Shown: positions 1 through 12,000, numbered from the stretch's first letter. The stretch: DNA of 64,000 nt from Datura wrightii (GCA_035772735.1 JASDFA010000027.1:36438001-36502000), one strand, 5' to 3'. Notes: generated from the letters alone by a model not told the origin. Numbers and translations are program-made.

Positions 1-253
1 TCGAATTGTAGCTCAGCTCTTGGTAGAAGGAATGGCTCTACTATGGGCCTTTAAGATCATTTTGGTAGGAGAAGATGAAGAGTTTGGTCTCACCGAGACT
101 TTTCAAGAACCTTCCTGTTCTCCGGCTTTTCTTTGTTCTTTTGATTTTTTCTTTGTTCATTTTATTTCTATAATATGTTTTCTCTTGTTTAGGCCAGGTC
201 ACTTTTGGACCTAGCCTTTTTTCAATTTTTCCTACTGTAATAAAGAGTCTTTG
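1..253. other. flanking DNA left of gypsy element A
   Basis: No gene is recognised here. The stretch has an AATAAA word at 239-244 and a T-rich second half, as in a transcript 3' end. A short open frame at 20-214 begins with a segment faintly like the RNase H tail of non-LTR elements, too weak to call. The same host sequence resumes after element A at 14408. Confidence 0.3.
249..253. repeat. target-site duplication of element A (left copy; right copy 14403-14407)
   Basis: CTTTG stands directly before TGTAATGCC at 254, and the identical CTTTG directly follows GTCGTGACA ending at 14402. Five base pairs is the expected size for Ty3/gypsy integration. Confidence 0.93.
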
Positions 254-1663
254 TGTAATGCCCCAAAAACCCTAATATCAGACATGGGAAATGAAATGGA
301 GAAAATAGGATGTTCTACACCAGGTCGCAGAACACGTCGTCCTGTGACCCGTGGGGTAGACCACGAGTAGTGAAGTAACTCGTGGTGAGGTGCTAGACTT
401 GAGTGAAAATTTTCGGTTTTGAGTCCCCACGGACATGATCGCGAGTCGTGGTCAGCACCACGACTCGTTGAGTCAGTCGTGGCCAGGGTTGAGGTGAAGG
501 AAGAGGACTTGTTGGCAGTGTACCCCACGAATGGTCACCATGAGTCGTGGTCAGGTGCCACGATTCGTCAAGTTAGTCGTGGTCACTAGTTGATTAGGAT
601 CTTGAGATTTTGGGCAGTGAAGACCACGAGTGATGACCACGAGTTGTGGTCACCAATAATAACTCGTAGAGTCCCTCATGGTGAGCCCTAGATGAATTTT
701 GAGAAGTGCACACGGTGACTGGAGACCACGAGTCGTGGTCCTTGGTAACGACTCGTCCAGTCCCTCGTGGGGACTAACAGTTAGTTATTTTCTGCAAATT
801 TAGTAAGGGATTATCCGTAATTCCCATGATTCTAAGGCCTAAACTACATCATTTTAAGCTATGAAAAGTGAGTTTTAAGAGGGGTAAGTTCATTCTAGGC
901 TATTCTTATTTATGCATGCAAGAGTAAAGGTCTAGCGAGGTGATCAAGCTCAATTTCGTCCAAGTTCTTCTCAATTCTTCCTTGGGCAATCATATAAATT
1001 ATAGAATCAGATTCTCTCAGGTATGTAAGGTTATGAACAAGTGAATTTGTTCACACCATGCCCAATCCCTCTCTAATTCATGAAAATCTAAATGTTGATC
1101 CTATGGTTTTAACCCAATGCATGAATTCCCTAAGTTTCTACATGGGTATGATCTAAGTATATTTCTATTATTGAAATATGATTCATGGGCATGTTTTTAC
1201 AATGTTTTCAAGACTCTTAATTATGTTCATCTTGTGGTATGGTTTGAGCCAAGGCTCCTCATGTATGATTTCAGATTTATACATATATGATTATTCAGCT
1301 TCATTACTATACGATGGTAAGGTTTGTTGAAAAACGATGGAGAGCATATGCATGTTTTTGGAATTAGTGTCTAGCACCGACTAGGCTAAGGGTCAGTCAA
1401 CCTATGCCTCAGAACTACGCGCTAATATAGGTATGATCAGATTATTTTGGGACTACCTTGTAAGCTTTCCCCTGCCCTAAGGGGCCTTCAGCTTGATATC
1501 AATATCATGCTGCGTCCTTAGCTCTGGCAAGGATTTTTTGGACGGTTCTTCCCACTTGAGTGTGATAGTGGGGACCACGTAAGCTCTATGGTAGTAATGT
1601 TGGTTATATGACGAGTCTCCTATTGTTCCTCATAATTTCAGTTATGTGTGTTTATCTTTCATG

Positions 1664-1720
<57 letters not shown>

Positions 1721-2372
1721 CTAAGGAAGGTTTGACCCAATGTATAGTTTACTTATGATTATCAGATTTCAGCTTTGGGTCATTTGATTCAGTTATGATG
1801 TTCAAATATGTTTAGATCATGATTTCAAAAAATAGCTTGCACGCCCAACTCTCAAATTCTTATCTTGATTGTGTTTTATATTATACATGTTTTAAATGAT
1901 TTTACTTATTTAAGAAGTTTTACTTACCTTGCATACTCGATACATTCTACGTATTGATGCATACTCTATACTATATCATTTTACGATACATGCTCCGATC
2001 TACAGACTCAGCCCCGTCACTAGTCAGTCTCCGGAGCTAGCATCTAGTCTCAGTTGGTGAGTCCTCTTATCCCGATGACCATTCTCTATCAGTTATCTTT
2101 ATATTTTAGTTTCAGACTTAGAGAGTTAGTTGGGGTCTTATCCCATCAACTCATCAGCAATAGAGGCTTTTTAGACATAGTCTATAACCAGCTTCGGATT
2201 CGTGTATGTTTCTGATGTTATGTTTTAATTCATACTTCCACTATGTTTATTATGTTTAGTCTTCCTCTTTGTTTGATTGAGTTAGATGTATGTTCATGTC
2301 ATGGGTCGACTTGGGGTCTCTCGGGGCTCTTTGTCTCGTGACTCAATCCGAGCCTATGTTTGGGTCGTGACA
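254..2372 (+). repeat. 5' LTR of gypsy A
   Basis: It begins TGTAATGCC and ends GTCGTGACA. Its first 550 bases hold a cluster of palindromic words of the CCACGAGTCGTGG type. Compared with the 3' LTR it lacks about 258 bp (the segment equivalent to 12959-13216, missing at about 1210), and it has a TG microsatellite where the 3' copy has a long TA tract. Confidence 0.93.
1673..1719. repeat. (TG)n microsatellite in 5' LTR of A
   Basis: About 47 bases of uninterrupted TG follow a short TA run. The homologous place in the 3' LTR is a pure TA tract. Confidence 0.95.
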
Positions 2373-2376
2373 AACT

Positions 2377-2389
2377 TTGTATCAGAGCA
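2377..2389 (+). other. primer binding site of gypsy A
   Basis: The word TTGTATCAGAGCA lies four bases after the LTR end. It matches the usual initiator-tRNA-Met primer word TGGTATCAGAGCA except for one base. Confidence 0.8.
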
Positions 2390-2582
2390 ATAGGACTTTG
2401 AAGTATCCTAGGGTGTTTGAAAGCCCCATTAAATAGAGTATTTTTCTTGGGTGTGAAGCGCGCCACACTTATGACGAAGAGGCTATGAGACATTTAGGAT
2501 TTGTTCCCTTCTATCATGATCCATGTCATGCGGTAAAATGTCTCTCTATCCTTCTAACTCTACTATTCGCGATTGCAAAATC

Positions 2583-3699
2583 ATGCCTCCCCGCAGAGTA
2601 AACGGTAGAAGAAATGGAAATTGAAATGGCCACGAGGATGGCAATGGGGACGGGCATCAGCAGTCCCCACCAGCTCATGAGCACCATGCACCGGAGTCGG
2701 TTGCCCATGCTGAATTCAGGGAAACTATACAGATGCTAGTGCAGGCCTTGACCGCCCAGGTCAACCAGCAGGCAATAACGCATGTCCCGAAGAACAAGAA
2801 TGTGGCGGCAGCACGAGTCAGAGATTTCTTGAGGATGAACCCTTTAGAGTTCCTTGGGTCAAAGGTGGACGAGGACCCACACGAATTTATCAATGAGATT
2901 CTAAAGATCACCCGATTCATAGGGGTGAATGGAGAGGAGTGCACCAACTTAGACTCTTATCAGCTGAAAGGGGTTGCGCACATCTGGTTTAAATAATGGA
3001 AGGATAGTAGGGCAGTCGGAGTAGGCCCTGTCAGTTGGGATGAGTTTCATGTCGCGTTCCTATATCGGTTCTTCCCTCGAGAAATGAGGGAGCTGAAGGT
3101 TGACGAGTTCATGAATCTAAAACAAGGCAAGATAACAGTGCAGGAGTATGTCCTATAATTCACTCGTTTGTCAAAGTACGCCCCAGAGTTAGTGGTTGAC
3201 CAGAGGGTGTGAGTGAGAAGGTTTGTTCATGGGTGGAGAACTATCTAGACAAGGATTACAAAACTGTCATGCTCCATCAAGATATAGATTTTCCTCGGAT
3301 AGTCTTATGCGCCCAGTAGATAGAGGTGGCGCATCTGAGGGAGAGAGAGGCCAAGAGGGCTAGGACAGACAGCTATAGATTCTCTCAGTCAAGACCAAAT
3401 GGTGGGCATCGACAGCAGTCCCATAAGAGATCTTTAATCCCACGTCTTCAACTATGAGTGTGCCATCCCGACCTAGGCATGACCAGAGTGGACGAGCATC
3501 AGGCTCTAGGGATCAAAGCAGCAGGCTCGCAGATTCTAGTATCCCAGTTTGCGATAGGTATGGTCGGAGGTACACGGGTCAGTGTTTGGCGGGTACAGGT
3601 GCTTGCTTCAGGTGCTGGAAGCCCGGACATATGCTCAGAGATTGCCCAGAAGCTAGACAGGCCATGATAGGGGCCGAGGCCCAGCTTCCAGTTCAGTAG
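2583..3699 (+). pseudogene. gag of gypsy A (degenerate)
   Basis: Gag forms the particle that packages element RNA. The frame opens with ATG at 2583 (MPPRRVNGRR), is rich in Arg, Asn and Gly, and runs into the capsid-like region (FLRMNPLEFLGS at about 2830-2865, then a block around WDEFHVAFLYRFFPREMREL). An intact CCHC zinc knuckle, CFRCWKPGHMLRDC, is at 3604-3645 in another frame. In-frame stops occur near 2622, at 2994-2996, near 3158 and near 3210, and a frame change occurs before 3454. Order and motifs make the assignment firm; the protein is not producible as it stands. Confidence 0.88.
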
Positions 3700-5662
3700 C
3701 TCCACCAACCCGCCCATATCAACAAGGCGCATCTACTAGCATAGATGGAGGTCCGCGCCAAAGCATATTCTATGCCTTAGCATCCCGCCAGGAGTAGGAG
3801 TCTCCGCAGATGTAGTCACTGGTATGTTATGAGTTTTCCATCATGATGTATATTCTTTATTAGATCAAGGGGATACCTTGTCTTTTATGGCACCCTAAGT
3901 GGCTAGTAGTTTCGGAGTCAGTCCCGAAATCTTTTTGAAACCCTTCTCAGTCTCTACTCTAGTAGGTGATTCAGTTGTAGCTAGATGGGTGTATAGAAGT
4001 TGCCCGGTCACAGTCCTTCAGAAGGTCACCTTAGTAGATTTAGTAGAGTTATCCATGACCGATTTTGATGTTATTCTAGGCATGGATTGGCTATTTACAT
4101 GTTATTCCTCAGTTAATTGTAGAACCCTGGCAGTAGAGTTCATATTTCCAGGTGAGCCAATCATAGAATGGAATGGTGGTTCAGCTATGCCTGCAGGTCA
4201 TTTCATTTCCTATCTTAAGTCTAGAAAGATGATCTCCGAGGGTTGCATGTACCATTTAGTTAGGGTTAAGGATGCTAAATTCGAGATCCCGACTATCCAG
4301 TCAGTCCCAGTAGTATGTGAGTATCTAGAAGTCTTCCCAGATAATCTACCGGGAATCCTTCCCGAGCGAGAGATTGATTTTGGTATTGACCTTCTTCTCG
4401 ATACGCAGCCAATATCTATTCCTCCTTATAGAATGGCTCCAGTTGAGCCAAAAGAGTTGAAGGAGTAGTTGAAAGATCTTTTAGATAAGGGGTTCATCAG
4501 ATCGAGCAAATCCCTATGGGGTGCACCAGTTCTCTTTGTTCGAAAGAAGGATGGTTCTCTTTGTATATGTATTGATCGGCAATTGAACAAGGTCACCATC
4601 AAGAACAGGTATCCTCTTACTAGGATTGATGATTTGTTTGACCAGCTTTAGGGTGCCAAGTGCTTTTCGAAGATAGATCTCAGGTTCGGATACCATCAGC
4701 TCAGGGTTCGAGAGAGTGACATCTCAAAGACAACCTTTAGGATGCGGTATGGTCATTATGAGTTTGTAGTTATGTCTTTTGGACTAACGAATTCTCCTGC
4801 AGCTTTTATGAATTTGATGAACAGGGTGTTCAAGCCATACTTGGATATGTTCGTGATCGTGTTTATCGATGACAACATCCTGATATACTCTCGGATTGAG
4901 GAGGAGCATGCTGCTCATTTGAGGGTGGTACTACAGACTCTCAAGGATCCCCAATTATATACAAAATTCAGAAAGTGTGAGTTTTGGTTGAACTCCATGG
5001 CATTTTTGGGCCATGTGGTGTCTAGTGAGGGTGTTCAGGCGAACCTCAAAAGATCGAAGCGATAAAGAATTGGCCTATATAGGTGAATCCTTTAGATATC
5101 AGGAGCTTCTTGGGATTAAATGGCTACTATCGGAGGTTTGTTGAGGGTTTTTCATCTATTCTAGCGCCATTGACCAAATTGACCCAAAAGAAAGTGAAAT
5201 TCCAATGGTCGGATGCTTGTGAAAGGAGCTTTCAGTAGTTGAAGACTCAACTTACCTCAGCACTGGTGATAATCCTACTCGAGGGTACCAATAGGTTTGT
5301 GGTGTATTGCGATGATTTTAGAATCGGCCTTGGCTGTGTATTGATGCAACACGGTAAGGTTATAGCCTATGCTTCTAGGCAGCTGAAGGTGCATGAAAGG
5401 AATTACCCGACTCATGATCTTGAATTGGCGGCAGTGGTATTTGCGTTGAAGATTTGGAGACACTATTTGTATGGGGTCCATGTAGATGTGTTTACGGGCC
5501 ACAAGAGCCTACAATATGTGTTTACTCAGAAGGACCTAAATCTACACCATAGGAGGTGGTTGGAGCTACTAAAGGATTATGATATATGAGTATCCTTTAC
5601 CATCCAACTAAGGCCAATGTGGTGGCTGACGCACTTAGTAAACTCTCTATGGAGAGTGTGTC
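3700..5662 (+). pseudogene. pol part 1 of gypsy A: protease, reverse transcriptase, RNase H (degenerate)
   Basis: The protease region has LLDQGDTLSF near 3857-3886, where the family has an Asp-Ser/Thr-Gly active site, so the triad is altered; a TAA follows at 3896. The reverse transcriptase runs from about 4360 to 5065 with the LPEREIDF, SLWGAPVLFVRKKDGS and MSFGLTNSPAAF segments and the catalytic FIDD at 4862-4873, followed by an extra Asn codon (4874-4876) not usual in the family. Stops lie at 4466 and 4649, and one base is lost near 5043 (frameshift). The RNase H (5239-5589) reads FTGHKSLQY: the usual catalytic Asp is Gly at 5497-5499. A two-base insertion near 5585 breaks the frame again. 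The reading is interrupted at 5662 by the reversed solo LTR. Confidence 0.92.
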
Positions 5663-8072
5663 TGTCATGCCCCGAGACTACACCCTAGACGTAACACGGT
5701 ACTTGAAGTCACAAGTGACCCCAAGTCAACCCCTGATCTATCATACACTGGTATTTTGAGTAAAACAATATATATAGCGGAAGCTTTGAAATAACAGCAT
5801 AAGAGCATTTGAGAAAATAAACTGCAAGAAAACATTAAAATTTTAAACATTTGAAGTCTAAAATCAACTCTGTGTCTGAAAGCCTTCTAACAGATGAGTT
5901 GCTGGGACAAGCCCCTAGCTAACTCTAAGTCGAACTAAAAATAATAACTCGACTTAAAGAAAGTAAAATAAGGCCCTCGAATGATGAGGACTCAAACTTC
6001 GGCTGTAGTGGAGGAGGATTTGAATTGCAACGGCTAATGATACTGAGTCTAGGAACTACAGCTGTATCATGAAATGATACAGCATAAAAGTATGCGTCGG
6101 TACTTTGAATGTACTGAGTAAGTGGGAGAAAACATAACTGAATATAAAGTCTGAACTGAAATGACACACAATGACCAACAGGTAAGCTAAACTGAACTAC
6201 TGATGTAATATGAAATGGTCAAGATGACCCTGGCTGATGGTCATAAACATGCCCTAAGTCTGAAGTACTAGGTCTGAGACACTATACTGAATTGATCTGA
6301 ACTAAACTGAACTGAGAAATCTGAGAGTGACTAAACTGACTAGTGGGAGAGTCTATAACCGACTTTTAATCACGTGAGCTAGACGTAGAGTCTGACATAT
6401 ACACTGCACTGATAGGACCCAATATACCTTGCCAGGGTATAAAGGCATGAACTGGGTGATCACAAAAGTTGGGGCCAATCAGGACAAGTAATACTGTAAG
6501 CTACGCTGGCAACGTAGTTATAGAAACCTAGGTGCACTGGAACCCCAGCCCACTCGGTGCTAAGTCCGACTCCCACTAGAAACCTATACTGAATTGCTAA
6601 GCTGATAGCTCGAAACTGGGGCCCAAGACTAGTCAGGGACATATAACTGAAAGTACCCTGAGAGTCTTATCGGATCAGATTCTAAAACTGGGTTCTAGAC
6701 TGGTCAGAGTTGCTTATCTGGAATCGTCGTAACCATCTAAGAAGAAACTATAATTGAACTGAGGTCCTGGGCTAGTCAGAGCTATATAAATAGAATGTCA
6801 TGACTGCCTAACGGACCAAATAATTATAATCTGAGTCTGATTCTGATAACTGAGAGGCACCATTGACACCTTGAAAAAGACTAAAGTCAAACTGATCAAT
6901 TGATAATTTTTTGAATGATTCTGAAGAGATTCTACGTTCTAACTGGACTAAACTACTAAGCAGCTAATAGAGAACTTAACTCATTCCAACTACACAGAAA
7001 AATTCATAATATAGAAAAATTCCAAAAATTAAAGTAACCTCATCCAACAGGGCTAAAATCATTCTCATCAATTAAATAATTGCTCAACATATATATATAT
7101 ATATATATATAATAAGATTTACTAGGATATTCAGCCTAAAATATACTTTGTATAATAGGCGGAATTTAATACGCAATAATCTTTACTCAAAAATTTAGGG
7201 TTGTGAATCATCTTGGAAAGAACAAAACAATTTACTTATGAATTGATGAAGATCATATGAGTGATAAACATGGATAATAACTCAATTGAAATTAACGACA
7301 ACCAACATGAAAATCTCTTCATATTCAAAAATCTCAAGGCTAAACTGATAGAAAAAAATTGGTGGACACAAGGGAAGGACAATTCCCTTGTTGAATTCGT
7401 ACATACCTGACTAAAATCCTTCCGGAGAAGAAGCTTGAACTGCTGCAAGAGATGGGAAGCCCTAGTCTTTCTTGGAGGGTTCTTGAGAGGAGAACTTTCG
7501 ATGTTTTTGAGAACTAAGAGTGGGGAATGAGGAATGAGAAATGAACCATTTTTCCCCACTAAAACGTCTGAAATTATTACTAAAACGATGTAGTTTAAAG
7601 CTTGGGAGAGTAGGAAATTACTAAATAGCCCTTAGAAATTCACTGGAAAAAACTGTCAGGTGCCACCTAACGGGTCGTGGTGGTCGAACATGACTCGTGG
7701 TCACTCCCGTCAGGTACACTGGTTAAAAACTCAATAAGGCTGGTAACGGGGGACATAACAAGTCGTTACTTGGGATCACGACTCATTGCCCCCACCCGTC
7801 CAGTACACTGGTCAATAAAATATATTCCTAACTCAGGCCTGACCACGCTTGACCTAATGGGTCATGGTCAGTGACCACGACTCGTGAAGTCCCTCATTGA
7901 GTACACTTCCTCCCTTCTCCAAAATCTCAAACCTCCTTCTCACGGCTCATCTAATGAGTCGTGGGGTCACTTAACAAGTTGTTAGGTGGGTCGTCCTGTA
8001 ACTTTTCTATAGCTTTTCCAAATTTCTACATTTAAGTTCCAAAATTAGATTTTGAGTTTCCGGAGCATTACA
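5663..8072 (-). repeat. solo LTR, reverse orientation, inserted in RNase H-integrase linker of A
   Basis: On the plus strand it runs from TGTCATGCC to GAGCATTACA; reversed it starts TGTAATGCTCC and ends GGGGCATGACA, like the LTRs of element A. The duplication GTGTC is exact (5658-5662 and 8073-8077). Reversed CCACGA/TCGTGG words lie at about 7670-8000, near its U3 start. There is no internal region or second LTR, so a full element inserted and then recombined between its LTRs. A TA run is at 7088-7111. Confidence 0.92.
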
Positions 8073-8954
8073 GTGTCCCATGTAGATGAGGGAAAGGAGC
8101 TGGTGAAGATGTGCATCGACTTGCACGGTTGGGAGTTCATTTGGTTGACTCGGCTGATGGTGGTGTTATAGTTCAGAACGGGTCGGAATCATCCTTGGTG
8201 ACTGATGTGAAAGCTAGACAAGACGAGGACCCTATTTTGGTAAAGTTAAAGGAGGCCATTCAAAATCAGAAGGTAGAGGTCTTCTCCAAAGAGGAAGATG
8301 GTGTGCTTTGATATGAGGGTCACTTGTGTGTCCCGGACGTTGGCGATTTGACAAATCAGATGCTGCATGAGGCTCACGGTTCCATATATTCAATACATCC
8401 AGGTGCCACAAGATGTACCGTGACCTATGGAAAATCTATTGGTGGAATGGCATGAAGAAGGACATAGCAAAATTTGTATCCAAATGTCCGAATTGTTAGC
8501 AAGTGAAGGTTGAGCATCAGAGGCCAAGAGGTATGCTTCAGGACATCGGTATCCCTACTTGGAAGTGGGAAGAAATCAATATGTACTTTATTACAGGGTT
8601 GCCTCGCACTCGTCGGCAATATGACTCCATTTGGGTTGTTGTGGACAGATGGACTAAAGCGACTCATTTTCTACCGATCAAAACTACTAAGTCAGTGGAG
8701 GATTATGCCAAACTATACATTCGAGAGCTAGTTTGGTTGTATGGAGTTCTCTTGTTCATCATATCTGACAAAGGTACTCAATTTACCTCTCAGTTTTGGA
8801 GGTCATTTCAAAAGGGGCTTGGTACTCAGGTCAAGCTCAGTACAACATTTCAACCACAGACGAATGGTCAAGCAGAGCAAACAATTCAGACTCTCGAGGA
8901 CATGTTGCGAGCATGTGTGATTGATTTCAAGGGTAGTTGGGACAATAATTTTGA
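8073..8954 (+). pseudogene. pol part 2 of gypsy A: integrase zinc-binding and catalytic domains (degenerate)
   Basis: The frame continues that broken at 5662. The N-terminal His-His-Cys-Cys module is recognisable around 8368-8500 but carries a one-base loss near 8411 and a stop after KCPNC. The catalytic core lies in 8503-8954. The segment NMYFITGLP has Tyr at 8584-8586 where the first Asp of the D,D,E triad belongs; the second Asp (SDKGTQF) and the Glu (NGQAEQ) remain. The domain ends at WDNN, where the second solo LTR interrupts it. Confidence 0.9.
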
Positions 8955-11076
8955 TGTTATACCCCGGGGACCCAAGGATCATACCCGGGAGTCAAACGGG
9001 GAAAAATCTGGAAAATATTACAGCACTGCAAGACGAGTCGTTAGAAGACTCGTGAGGAGACCCCATGAGTCTTCAGGTGGCTCGTGGGAAGGTTGGACTG
9101 AGTTGAGGAGTTAAGGTCCCCACGGGCATGGGAATGACTCGTGGTCAGCTACCACGAGTCATCAGGTCCACCATGGGGTAAGGTTGAGGATTTAAGTAAG
9201 GATGAGGCAGTGTACTTAAAGAAAGGTGACCACGACTCGTGGTCACTTGTGAAGAGTCATTGAGTCACCCGATACGAGCCCATTCTACCTGATATCCAGT
9301 GTACTTGATGGGCAACCCGACAAGTCGTTTCCCATCCTAACAAGTCGTCAGGTCACCCGTTAGGGTCACCTAGTAGTTATTTTCTGCAAATTAGTAAGGG
9401 CCTTCTCATAATTTTCTACGCTCCTAATACCTAAACTATGTTGTTTTGAGGTAGGTACAAGGACTTTTAAGGGGAGACCATTCATGATAAACCTCATTTG
9501 ATACATGTAAGAGTAGAGAGGAAAGAGGAAAGGGATTCAAGTGTTCTTCTTGAAGTTTCCATCTAGGGATTTTCAAGGGAGTTAAGAATCAGGGAGTTCC
9601 AGGTATGTGGTGTTTTGAATGGGTGGTTTAGTCCCTACCTATGCCAAATTTCTTCCTAGTTCTATGTTTAAGTTACAAATTCTTGATGGGTCATAACCCA
9701 AATGAATGTTTCCCCAAAAATCGATATGGGCTTGTTGTAGCATGTCTAAAATCATGGTTTTTGAATTATTGGGTTTTTTTTACTTATTTTATTCAATATT
9801 TGATGATTTAATCCCTAAAAGTATATGTGCCCAAATCATGAGGATTTTTTTGTGAAATTCATGGTTATGGTGATTTCTCAAGCATGATATGAACTTTTGA
9901 ATTTTAAGCATGTTTTCAATTACTCGTGTTATTATGATCATGTTTCATATAAATTTAAGCATCTCAAGTGTGATTGAAATTATGGGCAATGCCTACATGT
10001 CGCTTATGATTTATGAACTATGATTTTGGCCGATCCACGGGCCCAATTCCATGGCTAGTATTACGAATTCTCAAGCATGTTATGATTGTCACGGTTTAAC
10101 TAGCCATGTATTTCATGAATGAATTTCTATGAGCACGCTGCATGTTTTGGGAGTAGTACTTAACACCGAGTAGGTTTCGGGCCTAGGTTACGCCCCAAAT
10201 CTCAAAACTACGTGCTGCCGTAGGTTATGTTTGGGACCTCTTCAGTGACTTTCCCTTTTCCCTATGGGGCCTTCATGAGTGATATCACGCCTTTCATGGT
10301 TCATACCCTTGGCAAGGTATGAACGGCCTCCCGACTAAGCTTAGAGGTCGGGGCTCCATGTGTGCTCATGTGGGGTATGTCGGTTATAGAAATCTCCCAT
10401 TGTTCCTCGTTGTTTTTAATGCATGTATGACTATGTTCTTTTGGCTCAACTTATGTTTTATGAAATGTTTTTCTCTCATGTTATGACTAAGATAGGTTTA
10501 CGAATACTTTCGAAAATCTTGAGCCTTACGATATACTTATGATTTCAGTCTTTATGATCATGATGTCCCCACTCCTATGACTTTTATGTTTTAAATATTG
10601 TCTTGCATGCCTCGCATACTCAGTACATTCCAAGTACTGACCCGCATATTTTCTATGTTGTATCATTTTATGATACAGGATCCAGTTTGCAAGTTCAGCA
10701 TCGCTCTTAGCTTTCTCTCGGTTCTGCTCTCAATTCTCAGTGGTGAGTCCTCATGATTAGGGGGATTCATGTTCGAATTTTATCTATCTTTTAGTTTTCA
10801 TAATGTTGGGGTTAGTTGGGGTCTTATCCCTTCAACCCGTCTATTATGATTAGAGGCTTTCAGACCTAACTGTGGTATTCAGCTATTTACGCTTGGATCA
10901 TGTACTATTGTTTCTTATATCTCATGTCATGATTTTATTTAGTTCATGACTATTAAGCTAATTCTTTCTCCTTATGTGAATGGTTTAGTTATACGCTCAT
11001 GCCATGGGTTGACTTGCGGTCCCTCGGGGCTCCTTGTCCCATGTCTAGGATTCGGGTGTACTCTTGGGTCGTGACA
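8955..11076 (+). repeat. solo LTR, forward orientation, inserted in integrase of A
   Basis: It begins TGTTATACCCC and ends GGGTCGTGACA. The integrase frame stops at 8954 and resumes with IDFTYNNSYHSS at 11077. Flanking 5-mers are TTTGA (8950-8954) and ATTGA (11077-11081), one mismatch. It shares the ACGACTCGTGG-type palindromic words (9020-9360) and the end region with element A but differs in sequence, so it belongs to a sister family. Confidence 0.9.
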
Positions 11077-11755
11077 ATTGATTTCACATACAATAACAGC
11101 TACCATTCCAGCATTCAGATGGCTCCGTTTGAGGCTCTCTATGGAGGAGATGTAGATCACCTATTGGTTGATTTGAAGTCGGCGAAGCTACTGTGATAGG
11201 ACCAGATTCAGTCCGTGAGGCCGCGGAGAAGGTTCAGCTTGTAAGGGACAGGTTGAAGATAGCCTAGAGTCGTCAAAAGTCCTATGCGGATGTGAGGAGG
11301 AGGGAACTTGAGCTTGAAGTTGATGACTGGGTGTTTCTGAAGGTGTCTCCCATGAAGGGAGTGATGAGGTTCGGAATGAAAGGAAAACTCAGTCCCCGCT
11401 ATGTTGGCTTGTACCGAATTGTGATATAAGTGGGCAAGTGGCCTATGAGTTAGAGTTATCCTCAGAATTGGATTCAGTCCATCCAATTTTCCATGTATCG
11501 CTCCTAAAGAAGTGTTTGGGTCATCTAGCCTTAGTTGTTCCGGTGGACAGTGTCGGTATGAAAGACAGCCTTAGTTATGAAGAGAGTTTGGTGAAAATAC
11601 TGGATCGTCAGGTTCGAAGGCTAAGGAATAAGGGAGTAGATTTAGTTAAGGTTTTGTGGAGAAAACAGCATGTTGAGAGAGCTAGCGGGGAAGCCGAAGA
11701 AAATATGATGGCTAGATACCCACATTTGTTCCCTACCGGCTCAGTTTCAGCTTAA
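11077..11755 (+). pseudogene. pol part 3 of gypsy A: integrase C-terminus and chromodomain-like tail (degenerate)
   Basis: It opens with IDFTYNNSYHSSIQMAPFEALYGG, the conserved end of the gypsy integrase core. A frameshift and TGA follow near 11194. The last frame (about 11420-11755) carries the VHPIFHVSLLKK segment and then a chromodomain-like tail (ILDRQVRRLRNK...VKVLWRKQHVE...YPHLF). In the tail a Gly stands where chromodomains of this branch usually have Trp (SGEAEE). The chromodomain of these elements is thought to guide insertion to heterochromatin. TAA at 11753-11755 ends pol. Confidence 0.88.
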
Positions 11756-11985
11756 GGTATTAGTTTTTCCCATAAAGATCTATTCAATTCCATGTTTAGC
11801 TCATGTGCCCTAGTTTATTTCATGTAAATGGATGTATGTATGATTCATGAATTCAGTTCAGTTATGTAGTTTAAATCGGAGTTAGTCATTCTGTTAGTTT
11901 TCAGCTTATATGGTTAGTGTTTGAATATGATGATTTCGCTTCTCTGCTTTTTTGTATGATTTTCAATATTTGAGGATGAATGTTT

Positions 11986-12000
11986 CCAAGGGGGAGATAT
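11986..12000 (+). other. polypurine tract of gypsy A
   Basis: AAGGGGGAGA lies just before the 3' LTR. It is the usual plus-strand primer position. The 230 bases between the pol stop and this tract show no gene. Confidence 0.8.

Noticed and set aside
340..780. Repeated palindromes considered as a CRISPR-like array
   Set aside because: Units vary in sequence and spacing, lie inside an LTR with target duplications, and the genome is plant nuclear.
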